This document shows positions 33,300 to 41,447 of a DNA stretch of 49,941 bases, in pieces (position 1 is the stretch's first letter; each line of letters opens with the position of its first letter). The position numbers were made by a program, and so were the translations under genes. Source of the stretch: SVQP01 sp045603085 (lineage in GTDB: Bacteria; Bacillota; Clostridia; Oscillospirales; CAG-272); contig JAZULL010000045.1 in NCBI GenBank assembly GCA_045603085.1, positions 1-49,941 of the forward strand, read 5' to 3'. A model generated the notes under the pieces. It worked only from the letters and a program-made list of their open reading frames with translations, had not been told where the DNA came from and searched no databases.

Positions 33300-35885
33300 A
33301 TGAAACGAACTCGTAAATTCGCGATCATGGGACTTTGTCTTTTGATCTCGGCGGTCATGCTTGCCGCGGCTATGGTGCCTGTGGTATCTGCCGCAGACAC
33401 GGTCGTCAACGTCTATGACAGCTCCATGCCGGGCAGATCGCCCAAGCAGGTTGGCGGCGACTACGGCATCCGCGTTGGCTTTAACGGCGGCTTTACCGAG
33501 CTGTCGGTTTCCATGCCCACGTGGAGCACGTCGGATTCCTCGGCAACGCTCAGCCTTTACAAGTGGGATACCAATTATGATTCCACGATTGCAACAGAGC
33601 CCATCGCAACGCAGGATTTTAACCCCCTGCGCGACAACGCTTATAACAAGCTGTCCTTTGACGAGCAGCCCGCAGGCGAGTACTTCCTGCGCATTCATAA
33701 CGTGCAGGGTCAGGTTGGCGTATGGGTCATGGACAAGAAGATTTCGGGCGGCTATTGCTATGCAAACGGCACCGAGTCTGAGAACGACTGGGAAATGAAG
33801 GTCACCTTCACCGAGGTTCCCGCCGAGCCCTTTGCAACGCTTGAGCCTCAGATCATCGTGGAGGAAAAGGAGCCCGTGATCATTCCCGAGGAAAGCCTTT
33901 CCCATCAGAACAAGGCCATGCCCGACACCTGGGTGTTTACCGACGGCCTTGGCAGAGTTTCTCTGACTTATGCCGAGGTTGGCGCACCTCGCGAAGACAA
34001 GACGCTGGCTATGTTCTACTGGACCTGGCACACCAGGGAGACCGCTTCGGCAGGTGCCGTCAACACCACCGAGCTGCTCAAGAAATATCCCGATGCCAAG
34101 AACGACTACAACCACCGGGCTTGGGTAGGTACGGGTCGCTATTGCTTCTGGAATGAGCCGATCTATGGCTTCTATACCACCGAGGACCCCTGGGTACTGC
34201 GCCGTCAGGCAGAGCTGCTTGCCAACGCAGGCGTTGACGTTGTGTTTACCGATAACACCAACGGCGGCTATACCTGGAGAGAGAGCTATTTCGTGCTGTA
34301 TCCCACCTGGGAGGATGCACTCAAGAACGGCGGCGTTGACGTGCCCAAGATCTCGTATACGCTTCCTTTCGGCGTCCATTCCGGAGCAATTTCGCAGGCT
34401 AACGTGATCTATCACGATATTTACAAGCCCGGTCTGTATCAGGATCTGTGGTTCTACTGGGACGATAAGCCCATGCTGATGGGTCTTCGCAACGCTGTTC
34501 CGGACGGTGACTTGGGTTCTGAGATCAAATCGTTCTTCACCTGGCGCGCAGGTCAGCCCGAGTACCGTGTATCCGAAACCGCCGCTAAGACCTGGGGCTG
34601 GCTGTCGGTTTATCCGCAGGCTCTGTATTCCATCAAGGGCCCTGCGGGCGTCAGAAAAGGCTTGATCGAGCAGATGTCGGTCGGCGTAGCGGTCAACCAC
34701 AACTACGTGACCAAGGAGATCACGGCTATGAACGGTCAGAACGTCATGGGTCGCTCCTACACCTCGGATTATCCCGATAGATATGAAAAGGAAGGCCCGA
34801 GTGCCTCCTTGTGGGGATATCAGTTCTCCGAGCAGTTTAATTATGCGCTGGAAACCGACCCGAAGGTCATCTTTGTCACCGGCTGGAACGAGTGGCATGC
34901 ATGGCGTCAGCCCGATCCTTGGGGCGGTGCAAACTCCAAGGTCGACAATGCACTGGTTGACCAGTTCGACAACGAATTCTCCCGTGACCTTGAGCCTACC
35001 AAGGGTGAGCTGAAGGACCACTACTACTATCTGTTCGTCAACTACGCACGTCAGTACAAGGGCTGTAACCCCATTCCCGAGCCCAGCCTCGGCACCACCA
35101 TTGATCTTGGTGCAGGTCAGGAGCAGTGGAAGAGCGTTGCTCCTTACTACGCTGCCTACATCGGCAACACCGGCGACCGCAAGAGCTCGGGCTACGGCAA
35201 CAACTTCTACACCGAGACCTCGGGCAGAAACGATATCATCGGTGCGCAGGTTGCCCGTGACGACGAGTACGTTTATTTCAACGTAGAGTGCGCAGAGAAT
35301 ATCACCCCCTATACCGATTCTCTGTGGATGACCCTTTATCTGGACACCGACCAGACAAATCAGGGCTGGGAGACCTTTGAATACGTCATTAACAAGTCCG
35401 CCGCATCGGCCGACACCGTAGTTCTTGAAAAGTTCAGCGGCAACGGCTATGAGTCCACCAAGGTTGCGGATTGCGCATACACCGTGGACGGCAGATACAT
35501 GACCGTCAAGATCGCAAAGAGTGACCTTGGCCTGTCCGGCAACGATTACACCATCAACTTCTCCTGGACCGACAACGTACACGACGAGGGTGACTACACC
35601 AAGTTCTCGGGTGACATTATGGACTTCTACATTTCCGGTGACGTAGCGCCCGGTGCAAGATTTAAGTACAGCTTTATCAGCACCCAGCAGAACACCGTCG
35701 GCGAGGAGCCCACCACCGAGGAAGTGACCACCGAGCCCGAATCTGAATCCGAATCCACACAGCCTGAGCAGAGCGAAAGCGAAACCGAGCCCGAGCAGAA
35801 CGGATGCAAGTCCGTAGCGGCTCCCTTGTCTCTGATCGTTTGCATCGTACTCGGTGCTGTAATGATCGGTAAGAAAAAGGATTGA
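33300..35885 (+). CDS. surface GH99/GH71-like glycosidase with C-terminal anchor
   Basis: 861 residues. The ATG at 33300 has AGGAGG just upstream and opens a signal peptide (FAIMGLCLLISAVMLAAAMV, cleavage near VSA|ADT). A beta-domain spans about 35-180. A TIM-barrel region runs from about 230 to 590 with LAMFYWTWHTRETA, EPIYGFYTTEDPWVLRRQAE, AGVDVVFTDNTNGGYTW and VIFVTGWNEWHAWRQ. This pattern recalls GH71/GH99-type (WbsX-like) glycosidases, several of which act on alpha-mannans. A DOMON/CBM9-like domain follows (about 600-785). A Glu/Ser/Thr stalk then leads to NGCKSVAAP, a hydrophobic segment and KKKD, the same tail as two other proteins here. The exact family is uncertain. Confidence 0.75.
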   Translation: MKRTRKFAIMGLCLLISAVMLAAAMVPVVSAADTVVNVYDSSMPGRSPKQVGGDYGIRVGFNGGFTELSVSMPTWSTSDSSATLSLYKWDTNYDSTIATEPIATQDFNPLRDNAYNKLSFDEQPAGEYFLRIHNVQGQVGVWVMDKKISGGYCYANGTESENDWEMKVTFTEVPAEPFATLEPQIIVEEKEPVIIPEESLSHQNKAMPDTWVFTDGLGRVSLTYAEVGAPREDKTLAMFYWTWHTRETASAGAVNTTELLKKYPDAKNDYNHRAWVGTGRYCFWNEPIYGFYTTEDPWVLRRQAELLANAGVDVVFTDNTNGGYTWRESYFVLYPTWEDALKNGGVDVPKISYTLPFGVHSGAISQANVIYHDIYKPGLYQDLWFYWDDKPMLMGLRNAVPDGDLGSEIKSFFTWRAGQPEYRVSETAAKTWGWLSVYPQALYSIKGPAGVRKGLIEQMSVGVAVNHNYVTKEITAMNGQNVMGRSYTSDYPDRYEKEGPSASLWGYQFSEQFNYALETDPKVIFVTGWNEWHAWRQPDPWGGANSKVDNALVDQFDNEFSRDLEPTKGELKDHYYYLFVNYARQYKGCNPIPEPSLGTTIDLGAGQEQWKSVAPYYAAYIGNTGDRKSSGYGNNFYTETSGRNDIIGAQVARDDEYVYFNVECAENITPYTDSLWMTLYLDTDQTNQGWETFEYVINKSAASADTVVLEKFSGNGYESTKVADCAYTVDGRYMTVKIAKSDLGLSGNDYTINFSWTDNVHDEGDYTKFSGDIMDFYISGDVAPGARFKYSFISTQQNTVGEEPTTEEVTTEPESESESTQPEQSESETEPEQNGCKSVAAPLSLIVCIVLGAVMIGKKKD

Positions 35886-35908
35886 TTATAGCCTCACGGG
35901 AGTCGAAC

Positions 35909-36084
35909 CAAGTTGGTTTTGACGAGCAGATTTGTCCGATCCCTGCATCTCTCCCCTTGGAAATACCGCCTGTATGTCCTGCGGGAAGAGCTTTTGGGCT
36001 CGAAAAAATCTGCTTCGTCAAAACTGCTCGCACCCGAGGGCGATGAATTTTCGCATCTTTCGCCAAAGCTCACCTTGCAAGATG
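35909..36084. repeat. intergenic inverted-repeat element
   Basis: TTTTGACGAGCAGATTT (35917-35933) faces AAATCTGCTTCGTCAAAA (36006-36023), an inverted repeat with one base of difference and a 72-base loop. The flanks (GGGAGTCGAACC at 35898-35909 and CTCGCACCCGAGGG after) look like a dispersed clostridial intergenic repeat. No gene is visible between 35886 and 36137; short frames here have no ribosome site. Confidence 0.5.
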
Positions 36085-36105
36085 ATTCAATAATTGTATA
36101 ACAAA

Positions 36106-36131
36106 ACCCCCGACAGAATTCTGTCGGGGGT
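36106..36131. terminator. terminator of the LacZ-type gene
   Basis: Perfect 11-bp stem ACCCCCGACAG with CTGTCGGGGGT, loop AATT. On the minus strand it is followed by TTTTG. It lies 7 bases past the stop at 36138 and may also end transcription from the left. Confidence 0.88.
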
Positions 36132-36137
36132 AACATT

Positions 36138-39100
36138 TTACTGTCTGCCGATCTCGTCGAAGGGATCGAGGCCGTTTACGAATGCGGGGAGCAAACGGAT
36201 GCAGTAGGTAAACTTCTTTTCGGCAAACTGCCACTTGGGTTCAAGCTCGGGACCGCAGGAGTTGGAGCCGATGCCGTCGTGGCGGTAGTCAAGGTTGACA
36301 ACCGTTTCCTTCAGGGGAACAAGCTCGTCGTTGTGCGCCGTGGCGGCCAGCTGATCGGGCGTGAAGTGCGAGCAATTGAAGCTGAACTCCTTTGTTGTGC
36401 AAAGGGCAGCAAGACCGTGGCCGATCAGTGAGGAAATGCAGGCAAAGCGGGTGTCTGCATGCGCGCCGTTTTCCTGAGGCTTGACATAGGGCTCGAAATT
36501 ATCCTTGACCGTGGTGCAAAACAGTCCCACGTGCGAAGCATGTCGCTTGTCGGCGTAGGATTCCACAGGGCCTCTGCCAAAGTAGGTCAGATTCTCGGTG
36601 CCCTCGGGCATGGTGAACTGCAGACCAAAGCGGGGCAGGTGCGGCAGATCGTTGCGGATTTCGGTTTCGATCTCGATCACAAGGCCGTCCTCGGCGTACA
36701 CGGTGTAGGTGGCGAGCATCCTGGCGATCGGCTCGGCATCCTTGATGCCCAACGCGAGGGCCGCGGTGACCTTGGCATATCCCTCGGTCTGCTCGGCAAG
36801 CGCGCATTCCGTGCAGGTCACGGTGGCGGTGTCCAAGCCGTAAGTGCGCCAGTGCGGTGCAATGTTTCGGTCGTTGTCGGTGGGCGCGCGCCATACCGTG
36901 GGGGTCAGGGGAGAGGTGATCAGCTCGCGGCCGTTGTCGCGAATGCCCGAGATCAGGCCGCTTGCGCGGTCAAAGGTGTAGGTGGTGCGGGCGGTGGTCA
37001 CGCGCACGTGACGCTCACTCTGTGCGGTGCTGAGAATGGCATAGGGCGAGTTGACAGCGCCCAGCGCGGGCTTTTTGCAAAGCGTTTCGGTCAGCGCGAA
37101 TTGGGTAAAGCCAACCTCGTGTCCCACAGGTGCCCAAGGCTTATCGACGTTCTGGGTCATGGAGATCATCAGATATGCGCAGTCGGTCGAAGGGGCGTCA
37201 AAATCCAGCGCAAAGTCGGCGCTCTGCTGGGGGGCTACGTCGGGCGCGTGGATATTGCCGCATGCCACGACCTTGCCGCGGCACTCAACCTTCCAATGCA
37301 GATCGAGATCGCAAAGCGAGGTGAAATAGCGCAGGTTGGTCAAGGTCAGCGTTCCCGAGTCTTGATCAAATGCGGCGCGGAAGGGCTTGATAACCTGTTT
37401 GTATTCCATCAGGCCGGTGTGCGGACGGCGATCGGGGTAGACCAGACCGTCGGTGCAGAAGTTGCCGTCGTGCGGGGTGTCGCCAAAGTCGCCGCCGTAG
37501 CGGTACTTGGGGTCGGTGTAAACGTCACCGATGGCGCAGGCGTGGTCGATAAACTCCCATACACAGCCGCCAAAGAAGGAGTCGTGAGAATAGATCAGAT
37601 CCCAGTAATCGGCAAGGCATCCGGGGCCGTTGCCCATGGCGTGGGAGTATTCGCAAAGGAACAGGGGCTTGGAAAACAGCTTGCGGTCAAAGTAAATTTC
37701 CTGAATTTCGTCAAGAGCGGGGTACATGCGGCTCTCGATATCCAGATGATCGTCATTTACCAGCGCGCGGATCTCCTCGTCGGTCTTGTCCTTGTAGATC
37801 GATTGAATGTGCACGACGTTGCGGCGGGATTTGTCCTCCCAATGCACAAGGCAACCCGGCATGCGGCCGTGATAATAATCGGCCATGGCCTCGTGGTTGC
37901 GGCCAACGCCCATTTCGTTGCCGACAGACCACATCAGCACGGCAGGGTGGTTCTTGTCGCGCTCCATCATGAGTCTTGCGCGGTCGACGTAGCTCTCTGT
38001 CCAGTCGGGGGAGTCGGAAAGCTCGTCCCATCTGTTCACCACGGCCATGCCGTGGGTCTCAAGGTCGGCCTCGTCCACCACGTAGAAGCCGTATTTGTCG
38101 CAGAGACCCAAGAAGCGAGGGTCGTTGGGGTAGTGGCTGGTGCGCACGGTGTTGATATTGTGCTGCTTCATGATCATCAGATCACGCTTCATGTGATCCA
38201 TGGGCGTGGTCGAGCCCAGCACGGGATGGCTGTCGTGGCGGTTGACGCCTTTGGCCTTGACCTTCTGTCCGTTGATGTACAGCACGCTGTCCTTGATCTG
38301 CACGTGCTTAAAGCCCACGGGAATATCAATATACTCGCTGCCGCAGTGCAGGTGCAGGACGTAGAGATTGGGAATTTCGTCACTCCACAGCGCGGGGGCA
38401 TCCACGCCGATGTGCAGCTCGGCGTTGCCGTCAGCCACCAAGGAGCCGCTTGCCACGGTCGAGCCGTCGGGTGCGGAGAGGGAATAGCCGATCTGCGCCC
38501 TGCCCGAAAGGGTCAGCTCGCAAGTCAGTTCGGCCGCGGACAGGTCGTCCAAGACCTTGGGACGGTTGTAGATATCCACGATGTGCACGGGATCGCGCAG
38601 AAGCAGATAAACGTCACGGAAAATGCCCGACCAGCGGAACTTGTCCTGATCCTCAAGGTAGCTGGCCTCACACCACTTGAACACGATCAGCTTGATCTGA
38701 TTCTGTCCCTCGTGCAGATAGGGGGTGACGTCGATCTCGTCGGACATGTGGCTGACCTGGCTGTAGGCCGCGAACTTATTGTTGACAAAGAGATAGAAGC
38801 AGGAGTCAACGCCCTCGAAATTCAGACACACCGTCTTTTGCAGCATGGCGGGGTGTACGTAGAAGCTCCGCATATAAACGCCGCAGGGGTTATTCTCGGG
38901 GATGTGCGGGGGATCCACGGGGAAGGGATAGACCACGTTGGTATAGTTGGGGGTGTCGTAGCCGCGACCGAGCATGGTCTGCCAGGAGCGGGGAACCTCC
39001 AGCTTGTCGGGGGTTCGATCGGGATAATCGGGCGCGGTGATATCGGGCAGCTCGGCGGCCGAGGGGTAGAACAAAAAGTCCCAGTCACCGCAAAGGCTGA

Positions 39101-39230
39101 CAAAGTGCCGGCTTTGGTCGCGCAGATCGCGCGCCGCCGCTTTGGCTGAGTGATAGGGAATGAAATAGGCGCGCGGAGCAAGCGTGCCCTTATGTAGCGT
39201 GTCGTATGAAAGATGATAGGTCAGATCCAT
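36138..39230 (-). CDS. LacZ-type GH2 beta-galactosidase
   Basis: 1030 residues, close to E. coli LacZ (1023). It has all five LacZ domains: jelly roll (PRSWQTMLGRGYDTPNYTNV), two Ig-like domains, the TIM barrel and the C-terminal beta-galactosidase small-chain domain (from about 730). Catalytic residues by homology are Glu439 in WSVGNEMG (acid/base) and Glu527 in FLCEYSHAMGNGPG (nucleophile). GVNRHDSHP and TVRTSHYPND are the usual active-site motifs. There is no signal peptide, so it is cytoplasmic. It hydrolyses terminal beta-galactosides such as lactose or LacNAc. GGAAGGA precedes the ATG and the gene has its own promoter. I leave out the symbol because GH2 paralogues are common. Confidence 0.93.
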   Translation of the reverse strand: MDLTYHLSYDTLHKGTLAPRAYFIPYHSAKAAARDLRDQSRHFVSLCGDWDFLFYPSAAELPDITAPDYPDRTPDKLEVPRSWQTMLGRGYDTPNYTNVVYPFPVDPPHIPENNPCGVYMRSFYVHPAMLQKTVCLNFEGVDSCFYLFVNNKFAAYSQVSHMSDEIDVTPYLHEGQNQIKLIVFKWCEASYLEDQDKFRWSGIFRDVYLLLRDPVHIVDIYNRPKVLDDLSAAELTCELTLSGRAQIGYSLSAPDGSTVASGSLVADGNAELHIGVDAPALWSDEIPNLYVLHLHCGSEYIDIPVGFKHVQIKDSVLYINGQKVKAKGVNRHDSHPVLGSTTPMDHMKRDLMIMKQHNINTVRTSHYPNDPRFLGLCDKYGFYVVDEADLETHGMAVVNRWDELSDSPDWTESYVDRARLMMERDKNHPAVLMWSVGNEMGVGRNHEAMADYYHGRMPGCLVHWEDKSRRNVVHIQSIYKDKTDEEIRALVNDDHLDIESRMYPALDEIQEIYFDRKLFSKPLFLCEYSHAMGNGPGCLADYWDLIYSHDSFFGGCVWEFIDHACAIGDVYTDPKYRYGGDFGDTPHDGNFCTDGLVYPDRRPHTGLMEYKQVIKPFRAAFDQDSGTLTLTNLRYFTSLCDLDLHWKVECRGKVVACGNIHAPDVAPQQSADFALDFDAPSTDCAYLMISMTQNVDKPWAPVGHEVGFTQFALTETLCKKPALGAVNSPYAILSTAQSERHVRVTTARTTYTFDRASGLISGIRDNGRELITSPLTPTVWRAPTDNDRNIAPHWRTYGLDTATVTCTECALAEQTEGYAKVTAALALGIKDAEPIARMLATYTVYAEDGLVIEIETEIRNDLPHLPRFGLQFTMPEGTENLTYFGRGPVESYADKRHASHVGLFCTTVKDNFEPYVKPQENGAHADTRFACISSLIGHGLAALCTTKEFSFNCSHFTPDQLAATAHNDELVPLKETVVNLDYRHDGIGSNSCGPELEPKWQFAEKKFTYCIRLLPAFVNGLDPFDEIGRQ

Positions 39231-39265
39231 AAAAAGTCCTTCCTTTCAGTATTTTGTCGTCCTCT

Positions 39266-39294
39266 ATTATAGCATATTTTGGTTTGTCGGTCAA
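39266..39294 (-). promoter_or_regulatory. promoter of the LacZ-type gene
   Basis: On the minus strand: TTGACC (39294-39289), 17-base spacer, TATAAT (39271-39266). Confidence 0.82.
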
Positions 39295-39383
39295 GGATTT
39301 TTCGCGCTTTCGCACACTTGTACAAATTGGGAGTGCGTGATGTGTTCAAAATCATGAAAATGGGGCGCAGAATAAAAAAACAG

Positions 39384-39412
39384 TTTACAAAACCGACTTG
39401 TTGTGATATAAT
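39384..39412 (+). promoter_or_regulatory. promoter of the rsuA-like operon
   Basis: TTTACA (39384-39389), 17-base spacer, TATAAT (39407-39412). A purine-rich GGAAGGGGAGGGGG ribosome site lies before the ATG. Confidence 0.8.
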
Positions 39413-39444
39413 ATATTGATAGAAAGCGGAAGGGGAGGGGGCTT

Positions 39445-40143
39445 ATGAGACTGGACAAAATGATATCCTCGACCGGCCTTGCGTCGCGCTCGCAGATCTC
39501 GTCTGCCGTCAGGGCAGGCAAGGTGCTGGTGGACGGCGTCGTGGCCAGAAAGGCGGATATGCAGGTCGACCCCGATGCGGTATCGGTTACATATTGCGGC
39601 ACGCCGGTGTGCTACCGAAAATACACCTATATCATGCTCAACAAGCCCGAGGGCTACGTCAGCGCGACCGAGGACGGCAGACTGCCCACCGTGATCGAGC
39701 TGTTGCCCCCCGAGCTGCAAAAGATCGGACTTTTTCCCTGCGGCAGACTTGACAAAAACACGCTTGGGCTGATGCTGCTGACCAATGACGGCGACACCTC
39801 GCACCGTCTGCTTGCGCCCAAGAGCCACGTGACCAAGACCTACGCATTCAAGCTCAAATTCCCGCTGTCCGATGCGGATCTTGCCACGCTCGAGAGTGGC
39901 GTGGACATCGGCGGCTACGTCACCGCTCCCTGCCGTGTGGAACGGGTGGGCGAGAGGGAAGGCCACATCACGCTGACCGAGGGCAAATACCATCAGATCA
40001 AGCTGATGATGGAGGCCGTGCACAATCAGGTGACTTATCTGGAGCGTGTGAGTTTTGGCCCTTTGGTGCTTGATCCCGCCCTTGAAAGGGGACAATGGAG
40101 ATATCTTGGCGATGATGAGATCGCGTTACTTACAAAAAAATAG
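39445..40143 (+). CDS. RsuA/RluB-family pseudouridine synthase
   Basis: 232 residues. The N-terminal S4 RNA-binding domain (MRLDKMISSTGLASRSQISS) is followed by the catalytic domain with KPEGYVSATEDGR and FPCGRLDKNTLGL, in which Asp103 is the catalytic residue. The C-terminal GKYHQIKLMMEAV is also typical. Length and layout fit RsuA (16S rRNA) better than RluB, but the target base cannot be read from sequence. It is the first gene of an operon; the next gene begins 11 bases later. Confidence 0.92.
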   Translation: MRLDKMISSTGLASRSQISSAVRAGKVLVDGVVARKADMQVDPDAVSVTYCGTPVCYRKYTYIMLNKPEGYVSATEDGRLPTVIELLPPELQKIGLFPCGRLDKNTLGLMLLTNDGDTSHRLLAPKSHVTKTYAFKLKFPLSDADLATLESGVDIGGYVTAPCRVERVGEREGHITLTEGKYHQIKLMMEAVHNQVTYLERVSFGPLVLDPALERGQWRYLGDDEIALLTKK

Positions 40144-40154
40144 GAGGGAAGAAT

Positions 40155-41417
40155 ATGCAATATCCGATTACGTACTGGTTTGGTATCAGAAAAGAGTTTA
40201 TTTACCGCCCCGACGGCTCTTTTGCCACCGAGGAGATTGACCGCGTCAAGGACGCGGGCTTTACCTTGATGCTGGCCGAATTTGATGTAAAAACCAATCT
40301 TCTGGTGTTGGATGCTGCACGCGAGCGCGGCATGAAGGTCATGGTGGCCGATCATGACGTGGATATGGCGGTACGCCATCCCGAAAATATGCGCGAGCAT
40401 CTGGCACGTGCCGTTGCCAACTACTCGGGACATCCCGCGCTGTTTGGCTATCATATCGTGGACGAGCCCAATTCGTCGGCATTCCCCACGCTGGCGGGCA
40501 TTCGCGAAACCCTTGCAGAGCTGGACCCCGTGCACGAGGCCTATATCAATCTGTTCCCCAACTACGCGTCCCCCGAGCAGCTGGGTAACCCCACATACGA
40601 GGATCACTTGGCGCAGTATACAGCCACGGTCAAGCCGAGCATCATCAGCTATGACCACTATCATTTTCTTAAGGGCGCGAGAAAGCAGGCTAAGATCATC
40701 ACCGACGCGCGCGAGCAGCAGATCTACGATTCTACCTTTGGCGGTGCGTCCGAGTTCGAAAACGTGGACAGAGCAGGATTTTTCACCAACATCGAGCAGG
40801 TCAGAAACGAATCGCTCAAGACCGGTATTCCGTTCATGGTCATTATCTTAGTGGTGGAGCACGGCCCCTACCGCAACCTGACCGACGGCGAGCTCCGCTG
40901 GGAGGTTTGGCAGTCGTTGGCCTACGGCTCGGCAAGACTTTCCTACTTTACCTACTGGACACCCGGCGCACAGGGCACCGAGGGCGACGATTTCTGGCAT
41001 TGGCAGAACGGTATGATCAGCCAGACCGGCGAGACCCTGCCGCACTACCACATGATCGCCGAGCTCAACCGCGAGCTGCAGGCTGTCGGTTCCATTCTGA
41101 ATGAGAAGCAGTCGCTTGGTGTGTATCACCTTGGTGAGATGCCGAATGAGAGATACGTGCAGTATCTGGACGGCGCGGCAGGACCTGTCGACAGTGTCGA
41201 GGGCGACCAATTGACCGTCGGCGTATTCTCGGACGGCTACGTGCTGATCGCCAACCGCGACTATGAGCACGAAAACGACTTTAGCTTCAAGGCCTCGGGC
41301 ACTGTGGCGCTGTTTGACGCCGAGGACGGCTCGTATATCGCGCTGGAGAGCGAGGACGGCATTTATCGCATGACGCTGGGCGAGGGCGACGCCATTCTCT
41401 TGAAGATCGAACAATAA
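40155..41417 (+). CDS. putative TIM-barrel glycoside hydrolase
   Basis: 420 residues without signal peptide. N-terminal (beta/alpha)8-like region: YWFGIRKEFIYRPDGSFATE, LMLAEFDVKTNLLVLDAARE, and HPALFGYHIVDEPNSSAFP, where Glu104 after Asp103 fits the acid/base position of clan GH-A enzymes (GH5/GH42-like). SIISYDHYHFL and GIPFMVIILVVEHGPYRN continue the barrel. A small beta-domain (about 340-420) closes it. No exact family is recognised. AGGAGGG lies before the ATG. It sits between housekeeping genes, presumably co-transcribed with them (gaps of 11 and 30 bases). Confidence 0.75.
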   Translation: MQYPITYWFGIRKEFIYRPDGSFATEEIDRVKDAGFTLMLAEFDVKTNLLVLDAARERGMKVMVADHDVDMAVRHPENMREHLARAVANYSGHPALFGYHIVDEPNSSAFPTLAGIRETLAELDPVHEAYINLFPNYASPEQLGNPTYEDHLAQYTATVKPSIISYDHYHFLKGARKQAKIITDAREQQIYDSTFGGASEFENVDRAGFFTNIEQVRNESLKTGIPFMVIILVVEHGPYRNLTDGELRWEVWQSLAYGSARLSYFTYWTPGAQGTEGDDFWHWQNGMISQTGETLPHYHMIAELNRELQAVGSILNEKQSLGVYHLGEMPNERYVQYLDGAAGPVDSVEGDQLTVGVFSDGYVLIANRDYEHENDFSFKASGTVALFDAEDGSYIALESEDGIYRMTLGEGDAILLKIEQ

Positions 41418-41447
41418 ATTTTACCCCATATAAAGGAAACGAACCCA

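Noticed and set aside
35886..36137. Protein genes in the spacer after the GH99-like gene
   Set aside because: Short frames on both strands follow the inverted repeat and have no start signals.
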